Made by a program: the position numbers and the translations under genes | Assembly: GCF_014356525.2 (NCBI RefSeq) | Contig: NC_052511.1 | Location: 31,398,689-31,462,688 of the forward strand | Source: Nilaparvata lugens | Lineage: Eukaryota > Arthropoda > Insecta > Hemiptera > Delphacidae | Direction: 5' to 3' | Length of the DNA: 64,000 bases | Notes under the pieces: generated by a model | Told to the model about the DNA's origin: nothing | The model's database searches: none | The model's input: only the letters and a program-made list of their open reading frames with translations | Shown: piece by piece, positions 11,065 through 24,030 of the stretch | Layout: every line of letters starts with the position of its first letter | Numbering within the stretch: the first letter of the stretch is position 1

Positions 11065-12074
11065 TGTAATCTAAGAACTATTACACCTATTAAAAGTGGA
11101 ACTTTTTCTTCCTTAAGAAGAACTTGCGAATATTGTTTCTTTTTGATCAAATACTATGCTGCAAAACAATTACAAACGCTAGCAGGCGTAGACACAAGAT
11201 TTATTCAAATCACATTTAAAAGGAGTTGCTATTTTATAACGTTACAGACTTACCGTTAGTATTGTCTATCCCACCATATCCAAATTGGGTTACCGTACTT
11301 CTAGTTAATTGGACATTAATTGTTACTGATAGAATTGATCACTTTTAGTCCATAAGAACAATAAGTGATTCTTCAGTATTTTGTCCCAGGAAGTAAAATA
11401 CAACTTTCCATAGTAGTTGAAGAAGAATTTACTTTGCGCGAAGTCATCGCTTGTGAATTTTATCTTTGAGCACAATGTTCCACTTTTTATGTAAAAAGTA
11501 AATATTTCGAATCTACCCTATTGTATACTCAAAATAATCAACATCTTAAACTCTAAATACTCACATGAATATGAACAGATTACAATAGAAAAACAATATC
11601 TTAAATAATAGTTGGGAATTATGCTACTACATAACTGTTGGCATAAACAATATTGATTGATAATCAATTGAAACGTGTTTCACGTAAACTACAGTCGTGA
11701 ACCGTTACAAAACATAGCTGTCAGACTTCCATACAAATCCCTCTCATTCATGAACTCTTGGAAAAATTTACTTCACTTCAAACCAAATAATACCTACATT
11801 CTTTGAATATCAAACATATTAACCAACGTGTTGTTGATTAATATGGACAAATAGATGGATTAAGAGCTATCCTCTTTGAATAGTAATACAGGTCTACTAT
11901 GGCAATAGAATAGAGCCTACAGTAGCTCAATAAGGCCTCCTTTGAATAGTAATAGTATTTTAATGGAATGCCTTGATGATTGAAATAGAAAGTACAAATT
12001 ATAATCGATCGATTGTGTAACAGATTTGGTGACATACTGATGAATGACAACAATAATATGAAATGGTGGCTTAC
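11065..12074. other. Intron sequence next to exon 2, no recognised feature
   Basis: AT-rich intron DNA immediately downstream (in gene direction) of peroxidase exon 2. A donor-like site near 11248-11253 on the minus strand has no convincing partner. Confidence 0.55.
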
Positions 12075-12235
12075 CGTATTTGGGCGGCAAAAGTCGGAGA
12101 AAACTGGAGCCGGCCATTCCCCAATCGGGATGCAGCACATTGTTACAGGAGCCGTCGATGCTGCTGTATTTGGACGCCACACAGACTCCCCCTGATGACT
12201 GCGGACTCCATTCAGCCACCGATCCACCCACTGAC
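12075..12235 (-). CDS. Haem peroxidase, exon 2 (start of the catalytic domain)
   Basis: The exon is 161 nt, bounded by the acceptor GGCGGACACAG (intron side 12236 up) and the donor AAATACG|GTAAGC. It reads 1 nt, 53 codons, 1 nt in one open frame. The peptide carries the animal haem-peroxidase entry motif: Cys, a few residues, YSSIDGSCNN, HPDWGMAGSSFLRLLPPKY. In the family this is the [YF]R-x-[IF]-[DT]-G-x-CNN ... P-x-[WL]-G ... F-x-R-x-LP-x-x-Y region, with two cysteines that are normally disulphide-bonded. The 5' phase completes TG|G (Trp) from the signal-peptide exon, and the 3' phase gives G|AT with exon 3. About 35 residues precede the motif, so any propeptide is short. A HINE-like element begins about 130 bp upstream of the acceptor (12366). 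Plus-strand open frames here are only the antisense of this exon. Confidence 0.9.
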
Positions 12236-12365
12236 CTGTGTCCGCCACAAAAACACATTGAAAATTAAAAGAATAGAATGACATTTTTATCTTTTGACGT
12301 GGCGAAATTTGGACTGGAATGTCCACTCTACAACTTAACCACCTCTACCTCTACCACATTAAAAA

Positions 12366-13008
12366 TCTGGTGTGGCACACTCACACAACTTTCCTTGAAA
12401 ATTGATCACCTGACGCTAGTGTTCCCGCGCATCTCAAGTCAACTATTCAAAGATTTGAGCCAGCTGGTGACAGGACATAACGCTGTGGACACACGAGGTC
12501 TGCTATCTCTTCATAGTGAATAATTTAATAGAATCAACAGTTACCAACAGTTTGTAATTTAATAATCTTATTTTCTCGAACTTCGATCTTATTTTCGAAT
12601 TAGGGTGAAAATGTTACTGAACATTAATTGTAGAGATTTTTATTCTCAATCTTTTCCACTTGGAATTTTTTGTTTAAATTGTATCTGAAGCCTGATAATC
12701 GGGAATCTAAAATCAAACTTTGCATTGATGGGGCGGAGCTCCTGAAATTTTTACAGATATGGGACTTGTGGAAGTTGATAGAGCTTTCCAATTACTAATT
12801 TAGGTATGAATTTGATCAAAATCGTTGGTGCCGTTTTCGAGAAAATCGCGTAAAACCCTGTTTTTGACAACATTTTCGCCCTTTTAGCCGCCATCTTGAA
12901 TTGCATTTGATGGAAATTGTTCGTGTCGGATCCTCATAGTGTAAGGACCTTAAGTTCCAAATTTCAAGTCATTCCGTTAATTGGGAGATGAGATATCGTG
13001 TACACAGA

Positions 13009-13054
<46 letters not shown>

Positions 13055-13172
13055 TGAATACCCAAAAACCACTTTTTTGACAGGGGACCTTGAAACGTAT
13101 AGAAATTTGGGAATTGGGGTACCTTAATTTTTTTCGGAAAGCAATACTTTCCTTACCTATGGTACTAGGAAA
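12366..13172 (+). mobile_element. HINE-like (Helentron-derived?) element, copy A
   Basis: It follows AAAAA and begins TCTGGTGTGGCACACTCACA, then ACTTTCCTTG. It continues through shared blocks (GGGGCGGAGCTCCTGAAATT, GCCGCCATCTTGAATTGCAT) and a (CA)n tract at about 13016-13052, and ends near CTTTCCTTACCTATGGTA. The order matches copies B and C. The right half of the terminal hairpin is eroded in this copy. It sits inside peroxidase intron 1, close to the exon 2 acceptor. It encodes no protein. Confidence 0.7.
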
Positions 13173-13339
13173 TTCTATTACCTGGTAATTAGTTATTATT
13201 TTGTCGTCGGCTGAGATTAATTCATCGGAGTAAACAGAATATCATAATTGACCAATGGGATACCACTCAAGTCACAGTTTATTTATCCATGTAAGAAACG
13301 ACACTGATAATGTGAAAACATTGCTAGATAAAATACTAA

Positions 13340-14387
13340 TGCCCGGTTTCACCAACCTTGATCAAATATAGCCTAGCCATGGTCAATTAGACCATAGTCA
13401 AAATTTGATCACTCGTTCAAACATACAACTGCTCCACCAACCTCGGGATTGATCAAAACTCCGTCGGTCGAATCTGAACATGGTCAACTCTTGAAACTGT
13501 ACTTTTCTGAAGTTGGCCAACATGTTTGCTGGCTTGCTATTGGCTACATCTGATTTTGATGGATGAAAATTACTGAGATATTGCAATTATTCAAATGCTA
13601 ATAAATTAATAATTATTATTAAACGAAAATCCAAATCAAATGCTGTAATATAGTAAATATAGAAACACCCCATGATACTCATATCAGTTTTGCTTCTCAT
13701 ATTCAGAGGGTAATTTGCGCTGAATGCCCTTTTTACTTAACCGTCAGGCCGTCAAAAATTCAGATTAATGTACTTTTTTCTGTAATAATTACTGTACTGA
13801 TTTTTCTTCATATTCATTATTTCGGGGCGGGCCCACTGGGTCCCCTTCTTATATACGCTCCTGGCACAGACGTTTTGTATAGTCACACATCTATAATAAT
13901 ATTTCAAATATGAATTGAATACTCTCGTACAAAGAGATTTACAAATCACCATCAATTTTGACAATTTTTTATTATGAACAATAAAACATTCCAATTCTAC
14001 TTTGTAATAAAAGAGTAAAGCAAATCTTCAATTCAAAATCTTCCTTTATTTTCTATACTATAATAATTCAATAATTAGAAGATTCCGAGAACAGGCCTAA
14101 TAAATAATTAACTACAACTAAATTCAATCCCACTAAAAACTTTGAAATTTCTCTTTGCGTCAAAAACATAAATGTTAACCTACAAACAAGCAAGGAAATT
14201 GATCGAACCAGTCTTTTGACCGTGTTAAAATAATTTGATCGCTCGTTCGGCGGCAGTCAAACTTAACCATTGGTTTGACCGTGGTTAAACTTAACTGGTG
14301 TTGGTGGAACGAATTATTTCTGATTTGATCAGCTGATAGACTTTAACCATGTACAAATGCCTTGACCAAGGTTGGTGAAACGGGGCA
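13340..14387. mobile_element. 1.05 kb TIR element flanked by TAA, PIF/Harbinger type
   Basis: The left end TGCCCGGTTTCACCAACCTT and the right end (reverse complement TGCCCCGTTTCACCAACCTT) form the terminal repeat. Weaker inverted similarity extends well inside. The element is flanked by TAA on both sides (13337-13339 and 14388-14390), the three-base duplication typical of PIF/Harbinger transposons. The centre is AT-rich with no transposase frame, so it is non-autonomous. Confidence 0.7.
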
Positions 14388-14612
14388 TAAGGCAATCCTT
14401 GTGTTATATTTTCTCTTTCAAATTTAAGTGATGACTTATTCCAAAAAGTAGGTTAGGCTATGTTTGTTTTACTTGTCTAATTTTTAGTGTGAACACAACA
14501 TATAAAAATGAAATTTCAAGTAATGGAATTGCTCTCAATAAGCACTAAAAACTGTAATATTGATCTTCTTAAAAGGTATACAGGTATAGTTTGTACCTTT
14601 TTAGGTAGTGTA

Positions 14613-14655
14613 TGTACCTGTGTAGTGAGATTCACGTTATACAGTCGGTAGAAAT
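14613..14655. mobile_element. Half copy of the ~90 bp TIR element
   Basis: Only one arm is visible, GTAGTGAGATTCACGTTATA followed by CAGTC, and the partner arm is missing. The surrounding 14391-15046 is otherwise plain AT-rich intron. Confidence 0.35.
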
Positions 14656-15046
14656 TATAGGACGGCATAGTTGTCATGTTTTTTGTCCACTGCATTTTAT
14701 ATTAGATATAGCTGTGATAAAAGTTATTAATTATATCTCAAATATATTACATTCACCAAAAAAATATACATCTTTTCATGATTTATAATGAGTTTTCATT
14801 TTACTAGTTCATCATATTTCTTCTACATGGTCTAAAAACGGTGCGGAGTTGGAAAAGGATAGAGCTATCTGCTTTGTATAGTTTTTCCAATGATAGACAA
14901 GGATAGCAAACTAAGGTGCTGGACTATATATAACCTAAATCCCACTATAGTAATAAAGTATGAGCTCAGTTAATTAGTATAGTTTGGTCAAATTAAACTG
15001 TAGTTTAGTTTTTCAACTAAAGATGAATGTATCCCCCTCTACCTAA

Positions 15047-15239
15047 AGGTGCGTACAGACTTTCGCTCTGCTCCGCAATCGAACGTCACTAGAGCAGATT
15101 GATTGATGATCGACCGGGGAGCAAGTGTGGAACGCGAGAAGAGCTAACATCTCCTGTAACGTTCATGATCGGAGCGAGTGCGGAGCATTTGTGGATCGAG
15201 TGCGGAGCGTGTTGGAGGCGCGTATATCTGTACGCACCT
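15047..15239. mobile_element. 193 bp MITE with AGGTGCGTACAGA ends and TAA duplication
   Basis: The ends are perfect inverted repeats AGGTGCGTACAGA / TCTGTACGCACCT, flanked by TAA at 15044-15046 and 15240-15242. The interior is GC-richer than its surroundings, with repeats of the GATCGGAGCGAGTGCGGAGC type. There is no coding potential. The TAA duplication again suggests mobilisation by a PIF/Harbinger transposase. Confidence 0.8.
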
Positions 15240-15752
15240 TAACAGACATTCATTCATGATCACAATAAATCATTGAAATAATAAGTAATAATCAATTATT
15301 GTCAAGAATGAATATGATATACTTAGGTTGGAATAAAACTGAAAAATAAGATGAAATAAGTTTCCCATTGCAAATGAAAATTACAAAAATGCTTTATTTG
15401 TAATGAATGTTATGAGTGTTGGAACTCATGAATAACTTCAACAATGAGTATTATAGAGCAAACTGGTGTATTCATAGGGAAAAACAAACTTCTAGAGGGT
15501 GTTAGAAGGATATAGCAAGTCTTGCTAACTTAAATCTGTTCTGGTATTCACGATCCAATAATAACTATATTATCAACTATTATTGATCAAAGCAGGAAGC
15601 TTAAATACAAAACGTATTAATTTATTTGGCGACACTGAAACCGGTCGACTGCATGCTGGAATATTCAACGAAAGTAATTGCCTTTCGTTTTGTTTGTTCG
15701 CAGTCTGGCTTATAATTACAAGGTTAGATTCTGGGCGAAGGTGGCTTTCTAT

Positions 15753-15844
15753 TAGTGGGATTCTCTTCAGACTGTCAGCATTGCTTATAGATAAAATCAT
15801 TATTCTCCATTTATCCAATTTTGACAGTTCAAAGTGGATCTCAC
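15753..15844. mobile_element. ~90 bp TIR element (MITE), copy 3
   Basis: The arms TAGTGGGATTCTCTTCAGAC (followed by TGTCAGCATT) and TTTTGACAGTTCAAAGTGGA (followed by TCTCAC) are inverted repeats. The overlapping open frames on both strands are consequences of the repeat. Confidence 0.7.
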
Positions 15845-18358
15845 AATAATTTAATCCTGCAGTAGCAATTTATATTTTATGCAGAAGCTGTATTGTCTAT
15901 TAATATACAAGAAAATATATTACTGTATCTAAAAAGCTTGGCTGGTATATCGTTACTTCTATATTCATCTATATTCATACTTCTTATAGTTACTTCTATT
16001 TTTCCAACACAAATTTTTGTGAAATTAATATTAAAATAGACGTTTGTCTCCAGTGCTCAGTCATAGGAATATTCGGTTGTAAAGCTTGTTAACTACTCCT
16101 ATAATAAAAAAAATTCTCAAAGATGCACTACAAAAATTGAACCCAGATCACTATCTCTTCTGAAGTCAGAAAAGTATGGGATGCAATGAAGACCGAATTC
16201 AATGTAAAAATCCATGTTAACTTGGATATTAACAATACATTCCCCATTTTAGATTTACTCTTGCTAGTGTAAGTCCACGCACAAAATTTCCACTTTTCTC
16301 ATAACTTTGTTGATATTACATTTTCATTGTTCCATTTCTATGTTGTGTGAATGCATTAGATACATCAATATTCCTTATTCCTTCGGAATATTCAGCTATT
16401 ATATTTCTATGCTTGGTAGTTTTTAATGCTATCCCCATTAACAGGATTCATATAGGACTTCAGTAGTATCTACTTATCTGGTGGAATAATTCAGAATTTA
16501 ATAGTGAATCATCTATTTCTACTATAAAGCAGAATTCATAAGTTTATTTATAGAAAGCCCACTAATAAATTAAGTTCCCGACATTTGAAAACCATTGCCA
16601 ACAATGAAAATCAGAAGCCTTCTTGTCGTTTGCTACATTACAGCTAATTAAATTTGGGTTCAAGCTCCTACTAGTCAATAAATTATTATATTAAGTTACT
16701 TATTGTGATGAATTATTCAAAGCTCTCGGACTTTACTGTTTCACTAATTGAAAGTAGGCTAAGTCTACTGCTCAATTACCTCAAGATTAGAACCTACAAG
16801 AATATCCAAGCTTATCTGAACTTTAACTAAGTGGGCGAATTAGTTGTGAAAAACCGATAGTATTTTAGCATACAACCCACACATTGGAAGCAAAAATGAA
16901 TCAGCTACCTGCTCTAAATAACCTATCCCAATCTAAAATTATCATGTACTGTTCATGTGGCTGTGAAATCTTATTTCAAAACGACGTTGACCATCATACA
17001 TATTACGTTATTTGATTGTATATCTCATCTATTACAAAACCGAGTACGTTAGCCTGTGTGAATTGTTCGAAACGGTTATTGCCAAGTTAGTATTTGTCGC
17101 AATTCTTGATGAATTTTAATTCCACATGGCCTTGTAGTTGTCTGATGAATTTCAATAATTGAGTTGATTTCGGTGTTATCTGATTGGTTGATAGCCACTA
17201 TTGTGTGGGCTGTGAGGTTGGTGATTGCCTGCCCTCATATGACAAAGTGCGCCCGTATGTGTGATCTACCGAGTATGTGTGCAAAACCCATGTGACGCAA
17301 GGGTGCTCCTATTTAGTTGATTATTGCACAATGTCGTGAAGTTTTGTGATTGTTGACGACATCCCCACATGTGGACGCCATATTGGAAAATCAGGCCAAG
17401 GTGTGTTACTGAATTTCAAGTAATGGATTACTCAACTGTTGAGTGTATTGAGTGCCGCGTGAAATCAATACTAATCAATAGAAATGAAACATGGTCAGTG
17501 GTCAGTGTGTATTAGTCATCAATCGTTTAGGCTAGTTTAATTGACTGCTTTGACATAGTTTTTGTGTAGCAGTTTTTTCCTAGTCTATGATCTCACGGCA
17601 TCAGATCTATTCAGCTCTTGGTTTTTTGCAAATTAAATTCATTTTAAATGAACTAATATGAGGTGTGTTGTAGTTTTTGTATTCGGTATCCGGTTTTTCC
17701 CATTTATGATCTCAAGGCATATTGGATCTCTCAGATTGGGTTTTTTATCAAATTACATTAATCACTAATTCGAAGAAACTGGTGCAGTCACTTGAATTGG
17801 ATGCCATATAGGATAATGCTTTTGGAGGCGTAAAATTGCAACAGAATTAGATATAGAAATATAAGCCGAGGAAAAGAGGAGTACTGTAGACTTAATCCAA
17901 GAAGTGAAGATGATGGTCATGAATTATTTAGCAATTACCTTAAATGAGGCGTTTTCAGCTGCATTTTGATATTCTTCACTCTTTCCAATTTCAATAATAA
18001 AGTATCAATTCAATTAGATTTGAAAATACATAAGTAATTTGTAATTGAGAAAACATATAAGATGTAATGAAACCAGACAATTTTATTTGACAAGTACTTT
18101 ATCACATGTAGGTAATCGAGAATTGTGAATAATATTTAAGAAACTATATAATGTGAATGATAGTTAACAATTGAAAATGAGAAAATAATCCACTTAACCA
18201 AAGTCATGCTTAATGAAAGACTTCATTAGTAGGCTACTTTAATCAATAAATAGCTCAACACTTCAGTTCATAATTTAATGAATAGCTCAATACTCTAGTT
18301 CATTATTTAATTGTCAATAAGTGTCAATTTCTCAACGATAATATTTTTAATTTTTCAG
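15845..18358. other. Intron sequence, no recognised feature
   Basis: 2.5 kb of AT-rich DNA inside peroxidase intron 1. A patch at 17160-17420 is less AT-rich and mostly unique, but I see neither a reading frame nor paired splice sites of quality there. Confidence 0.55.
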
Positions 18359-18465
18359 GATATGAATAGCGAAAGAGAGAAGGCTATATCGCCAGGTCAA
18401 TTCAACAGAACAATGGAACTCTTGCCTGCAGACTAAGATGACGCACACAGCTACAAGTTTCTGTG
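18359..18465 (+). other. Exon-like segment (plus strand), unassigned
   Basis: It is bounded by a strong acceptor (AATATTTTTAATTTTTCAG) and a strong donor (CTGTG|GTGAGT), 107 nt in length. It contains a closed 24-codon frame from ATG (18362) and then a second ATG (18439) that stays open into the donor in phase 1. This would suit a 5' exon with an upstream ORF. It lies antisense within the peroxidase intron. No family is recognised. Confidence 0.3.
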
Positions 18466-18571
18466 GTGAGTCAATTTCTCAGAACATTTTCCTACTCATC
18501 TATGGATGGTTTGCATTAGGATCAAAATAATTTGATATTAGATCTTTAATTCTTCTGATAATGATTGATCA

Positions 18572-18830
18572 TTGGCTGGCCAGGTTGCCGAGTGGTCTAA
18601 GGCGTCGCACCATTATTCTGCTACAGCTGCCTGGTCGTGGATTCGAATACCATCAACCGGGGTTGCCAAACCGCCAAGCCCAATGTCACACCCGATAATC
18701 GATAATTTTGAACACAAAGTAAATATGTTGAACACAGTTGACCTTTTTTGGGGAAGCGCAAGAATTGTTATTTTTAACCCCCCTCCCCCTGTGGGGGGCA
18801 CTTGTATCACAAATTATCAATAGTTTGAAT
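18572..18830 (+). mobile_element. tRNA-derived SINE, family B (Leu/Ser-like head)
   Basis: The A box GGTTGCCGAGTGGTCTAAGG is nearly that of a leucine-type tRNA. The B box GTGGATTCGAATACCAT follows about 50 bp later, as expected for a tRNA with a long variable arm. The body is unrelated to tRNA and ends past a C-rich stretch (AACCCCCCTCCCCCTGTGGG). The anticodon arm is not a clean tRNA fold, so this is not a functional tRNA gene. Ends are approximate. Confidence 0.7.
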
Positions 18831-21420
18831 TATTTGTTCTTTTTTGTGTTTTAGTGAAAGAGATTTCATGATAATATCCACATCATATTTTTATTCTTCT
18901 TCTACCTTTCACGGGTTGGGCATCATTTCTGTTCCGAACCTCTGTGCCTCTAAAATCAACTCATCCCTTCCTGGGACGTCCGCGATCTCTTCTTCCAAAT
19001 GGCTGATACGATAGATCCTTTTTTTTGGAAAGTCATTTTCAAATAATCCATTTTTCTGGCCCTATCCGAGGCTATTTAAGGTATCTTTATTCAACTTATT
19101 TTTCGTATAAAACAGTTTTCTAAAGGCTCTGATACCTCAATGCATTATTTCATCAACTTCTAACACAAATACTTCCATTCACTTATTTCTTGTAGAGCTC
19201 CCTAGGAATTCATTTCACTCCTAAAAAGGAGCTCCATACCTAACACAAAACATACGGTATTGTGATGTCTCTTGTATTATTCCCTTTCAATCGGCGATTC
19301 GAACAGTACAAAGAGTGTGGAAATGAGAAGGGTAGTAATGAGCCACGATTAAAATCCAAGATGAAAAGGGAACGAGGATAGCCTAATTCGTGAAGAAGAA
19401 TAGAGACGGATTCGTGACTCACGTTCACGATGTGCGAAACCCATCACGGAATCATGAGATCACGTGACCGGTGATAGCAATATCATGTGCAATGATAAAA
19501 ACAGTAACTGATGCCACTAATGACACATTTGTTCAATCTATTTCTCCGTTCTTTTGCAATAGCGGATCTTGATCCTGATCATGATTGTCTTCAATAGCAA
19601 AGTTTATTGTTGCTAACTATAATAAACTGGAAAGTGTATTGATGTTGCATGAAATCAAATGCTGGATTTGCGGTAATCAGATTACGTATATGGAGTAGGG
19701 ATTATAATGGAACTTACGTCTTACCTTGTTAATAATAGTAGGTTTAAGGATACTTGTCATGGATTATGATAACATGTTTGGAAGGGATTTGAATCAAATT
19801 ATTCATATCAAGTATTCACTTCTCATGAACTATACACTTACTCAAGATTAGTTTGCTAGTAGCGATAGGTATTGAATTAAAATTCCACAAGTGAAATCTT
19901 CATTCTTCTAGGTAGATTGTTGGATGTTGAAATTATGTCAAATCTGGCATTCACGTACAAAGCGCGTTTTCAAAATACCTTTCAACAGAATTTGAGTTTT
20001 CTTTCAAGCCTTTCATGGATTAGCTCATGTGATATCGAATAGAATAGGCCAATCATGTAAAATAATAATTCTTGGGATAATATTATAATGTACATCTATA
20101 AATTGTGTAAATGAAAATTAATTCTGATGATACAATAAGGGTTACCTATAAAAGATCATGTAGAGTTCTAAATTTGAACTTTGGAAATACAATAATAATT
20201 AGGAATTTTCCAAATGAATTGGCAAAATCAAAACAGGGACTGTCGATCCAGGTATTTAACATACAATATTGTAAATTTCTGTTATTTACTAGAAAGTTGT
20301 ATTAAAATACCTTTTTGTAGGCATTTGGTCATGTATGTTCAGTTATTAAAATATATAACTGGACGTTATTAAAAATAATATAAACTAATGAAGACAGAAG
20401 AATAAAGAAGGATGAGAACTAGAAACAATAAACTTTCAGAACTGACAAAGTAAGTAGTGTAGTAGCACCCTAATATATTTGAGAATATGCAACATGACTG
20501 TAGTTGGTCCTTGTATATTTCTCTCTGCTCCACTCTCTGTTTACATATTTCTATTTTTACGTGTTATGTAACCAATCTGATTGCAATTGATATCTTATTC
20601 AGAATATTATTTAGTTCACTTCCTCATCTTATCAAGTTTCACCAATATCAGAAAAGGTGAATCACTTTCTAATTCAACAAGTGCAACAACATCAACAAAC
20701 CAGTGCTTTTATCGACATTCAGAATCTGTGTAAAAACTGAGAAAAAAAATGATATCTTGATGAATAAATATGGAGATTAGTTGAGGATTGGCAGAAATTA
20801 TATAGATACTCTTGTGAAATAGTATATATTTGTAATGAATTTTTGTGTAGAATAATGAAAGTATAATAGAGTTGCAATATTTGCTAGAAGAAGCTATGAT
20901 CGATTTGAACCAGATGTAACTGGATATCATAGAATATTTCTGACAAGAATTTACCTGTAAAATCTTTGTAATCTGAAAAAATGAACATCACCAGTACTGG
21001 AGTTGTGAAAATTTAATTGATGGAAATGATGAATCTTTAATGAGTGAGTTTTCAATAATGTTACCTACACAATAATAAAAGTTCTTTCTGTATAAGCTTT
21101 TTCTCTTATCAATACCATTATACTCCAATATGCAAATCAATTTAATCGCATAAATATTTTCAAAAATATATTTCAAGAGAGGGGTTAGTAGAATAAAGAG
21201 AAACACGGTCTTCTCGTAGTAGCCAACATTGATTCTCACATGACAGAAAATTTAAATAGGTGAATGTTTATTTTTCGTTCCTTTTATATTGTATTCTTGC
21301 TTCATTCAATACATTCAAAACAATAAGTCAATGAATAATACTTGTAGTTACAAAATAGATTAATTTTGAGGAAGGAAAAGTTCTCAAACTCGTCATAGAT
21401 CGGTGAATTAATAATCATAG
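18831..21420. other. Intron sequence, no recognised feature
   Basis: AT-rich single-copy-looking DNA. The short open frames here (for example around 19240-19428, 20709-20930 and 20988-21239) show no motif and no splice context. Confidence 0.55.
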
Positions 21421-22345
21421 GTGGGCCTATGTACTATTGCTCCCAGCATTCCATCATTAGTCACTACAGAAATCACACAATCATTTTCGATTGTCAAAAA
21501 TCCTAATCATCAATTAATGGCAGAGCAGTCGGTGACGGGGAAGGCTTTGGCAAATGTGAAGTCACTTGTTCAGCTATTATTAACATGGGATGGAGCAGCA
21601 GCAGCAGCAGCAGCAGCCTCGTCGTAACCGCTTAACTTCCTAATGTGTCGTTTGGCCATCAATCATCGGCGAGAAAGTATGCACTAAGAAAAGGTGAACG
21701 AAGAACGAGGAGGTGAAGAAGAAGGAGAAGAAGTGAATAATACAATACTTTCGCTGGTTAGTATCGACATGCATGTAGGTTCAAATTATTATGCTGCAGA
21801 GATATCTCTGCTCTAGGCTGCGGAATAATGCTGATTCTATAACCGGAACTAATTGCGACCCTTTATTCGCGCCATTATCGGAGCCGGGTGCGTTTCTAGC
21901 AGTAATCGTGCGCTCTACCTGTAAATCTTTTGTGCATCGTTCCTTTTTCCACCGACTTCTGTTGGGTTTACGGACGAATAACGAGAAAAATGCGGTTTAT
22001 CGAGGCAAAATCACTTTTTCTTTCACGCCGGATGGGTTATGTGTGTTTACATTATCGATGCCACTTGATCTCTACATGGAAATCTGTTACGCTCGCGAGT
22101 AATTCAATTACGATTCTGCTGTCGACATGCTATTACCAGTGGAGAAATGAAAGATGAACACTGTAACTGGTTGCTGCGTAATTTGGTCAGTCAGAGCAGA
22201 GCATGTTATGTCGGGCATTCTTCAGTTGCGGAGAAAGGTGGCCTTCCGGTCAGTGAGCAAACACTAATATGTAGGTACTATTTATTGAAGGAATATCTCA
22301 CAAACGATTGCAGTTTGCAGAAAATTGCCTGTAATTATCTCTAGG
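21421..22345. other. GC-richer unique block with a short (CAG)n tract
   Basis: This stretch is less AT-rich than its flanks. It holds an eight-unit GCA/CAG tract at 21594-21617 and several TAATTG/CAATTA-type core motifs (for example around 22101-22110). Overlapping open frames of 65-103 codons exist, but they have no recognisable domain and no credible splice sites. It could be a conserved regulatory block, though I cannot show that from sequence alone. Confidence 0.3.
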
Positions 22346-23760
22346 ATGATAGATGTAGTAATGTAGTAATGTAGCATGTCTCAAGATACTTGACCAGGTT
22401 GTTTTATAATATAGTAGTTGGTAGCCCGTGATCTACAAGGGTCTAATTGAAAACTTGACCTACTGAAATCTTGAAGAATCAATTATAAGCCTAAAACCAT
22501 CCTCGGTAAATTAAGAATCTATATGCAATATTTCAAGTTAATCAGTCAAGTAGTTCAGACTTGATGATGCGTCATTCGTGAATTTCCTATCCTGTACGTG
22601 TATAAGCCAGTTCTTTTCTTTATTAATTATAGATTGATGATCAGATGTCTCAAGTTATTTAATGAAAGAGGTGTATGGTGTATATCATGGATATTTCTCT
22701 ATTTGATCCTTTCTAGTAAAATAATAGGCTGAGGTGAACCATGCTGGGCTGAATTGATGGTTTGGTGAGCTTTCAATCAACACAGCAACTTATCTAAATA
22801 AAATATAGGAAACTTTCCTTGCAGTCTATTTCATTCAGCTTCGAGCCATTTTGTAATAGAAGTGTGATTGAAGCATTAAAGATGTACCGTACATATTGAA
22901 GCATTCCATAATATTTTTGCTAAGGATGATGCCCAAAGATTCCCAGATTTGTGTGTGTGTGCAGCGGAAGGAGGTTCTATTGAAATTTAAAGTCTCAGCT
23001 TTAAGTGAGCTCAGGAGCATCAGGAAGTTGTTTGAAAGCACGTAACTAAATGTTGGGTTGGTTTCCAATCCAATTAAATTGAATTTAATGTACTGTACGG
23101 TAATTGAATTGATTTTTCATTCTAAATAATAAAAATTCTATTAAAATCATTATTCCTCAAGAATAATATTTTCCTCCCCATGGTGAAGATTTCATTTAAT
23201 AATAATTAAACTCAAATTCATTTCACATTCAAGCATTACATGTTGTAATTATAGAACAAACTGGTATAAATTACTTTAACTTAATAATTCACTGGTATAA
23301 CTTTTTGAATATTATTATTCTTGTATTTATTATCGATTTTCTTTGTGAGTTAGGAGAAATATTTCAATGAATAATGAATTTATTGCCAAATACAAGAAAT
23401 ATTTTTACAAACAAAATAATCATTAAATTACAATAGTTTTTGGCGACTGGAAAAAGAAGCCTTGAGCTCCAGCAACGAGTTCTTAAAATAAGAAATACAT
23501 TTTTTTAAATCTAATAACAGCACTACAATAATGATGGATGATAAACAGTACAGCAGTACTGTTGATGGATGATAATCTATGCATGTTGAATTTTATCAAT
23601 AGTCAAGTACTTGATAAACAAAATATAGATACACAGAAAAATAATATAATAATTGTCAAGTTTTAATAATTTTTACACAATTAATATTGCCAAAAATTGT
23701 TGATTTAGCCAACTCAATTCTCAATTTTAAAATAATAGTTCTGTTTTACCCACGATCTTA
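22346..23760. other. Intron sequence, no recognised feature
   Basis: AT-rich, with no convincing gene, SINE or TIR element. Confidence 0.5.
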
Positions 23761-24030
23761 TTATCTCAATTTGGTTTTTGTTATTTTATCCTTAATAAAG
23801 TCTTCCGGAATTTTATTTATTAGTTTATTACTGTGATATTCAAATTGGTGTTTACTAGATGTTAATGAAGTAAAATTAATATTGAAAGCATTTACTACAG
23901 TTATTAGCCGTATATTATAAGGGATTTTGCGACGGGTAAATTGATATGTATTTTTATTAATAAAAAGAATTAAATTTGTCACATAAGTTTGACGGGTTAA
24001 TGGGTTGAACCATTGTTCATTGATGTAGAG
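23761..24030 (-). pseudogene. Possible LINE reverse-transcriptase C-terminal tail (truncated)
   Basis: An open frame on the minus strand, about 90 codons including the part before the first ATG, ends at 23761. Its spacing resembles the C-terminal region of jockey-like LINE ORF2 proteins: a YxNEQ stretch, RRKIPYNIR (compare the usual YNTR), then FEYHSNKLINKIPEDF before the stop. No catalytic part is present, so it would be a 5'-truncated relic. The resemblance is weak, and an unrelated chance frame is possible. The following 24031-24941 shows nothing recognisable. Confidence 0.3.

Noticed and set aside
12013..12523. Several plus-strand frames
   Set aside because: They are antisense to peroxidase exon 2, whose minus-strand frame carries conserved family motifs and splice sites.
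18572..18660. Functional tRNA-Leu gene
   Set aside because: The A and B boxes are present, but the stems do not pair cleanly and the sequence continues into a SINE body.
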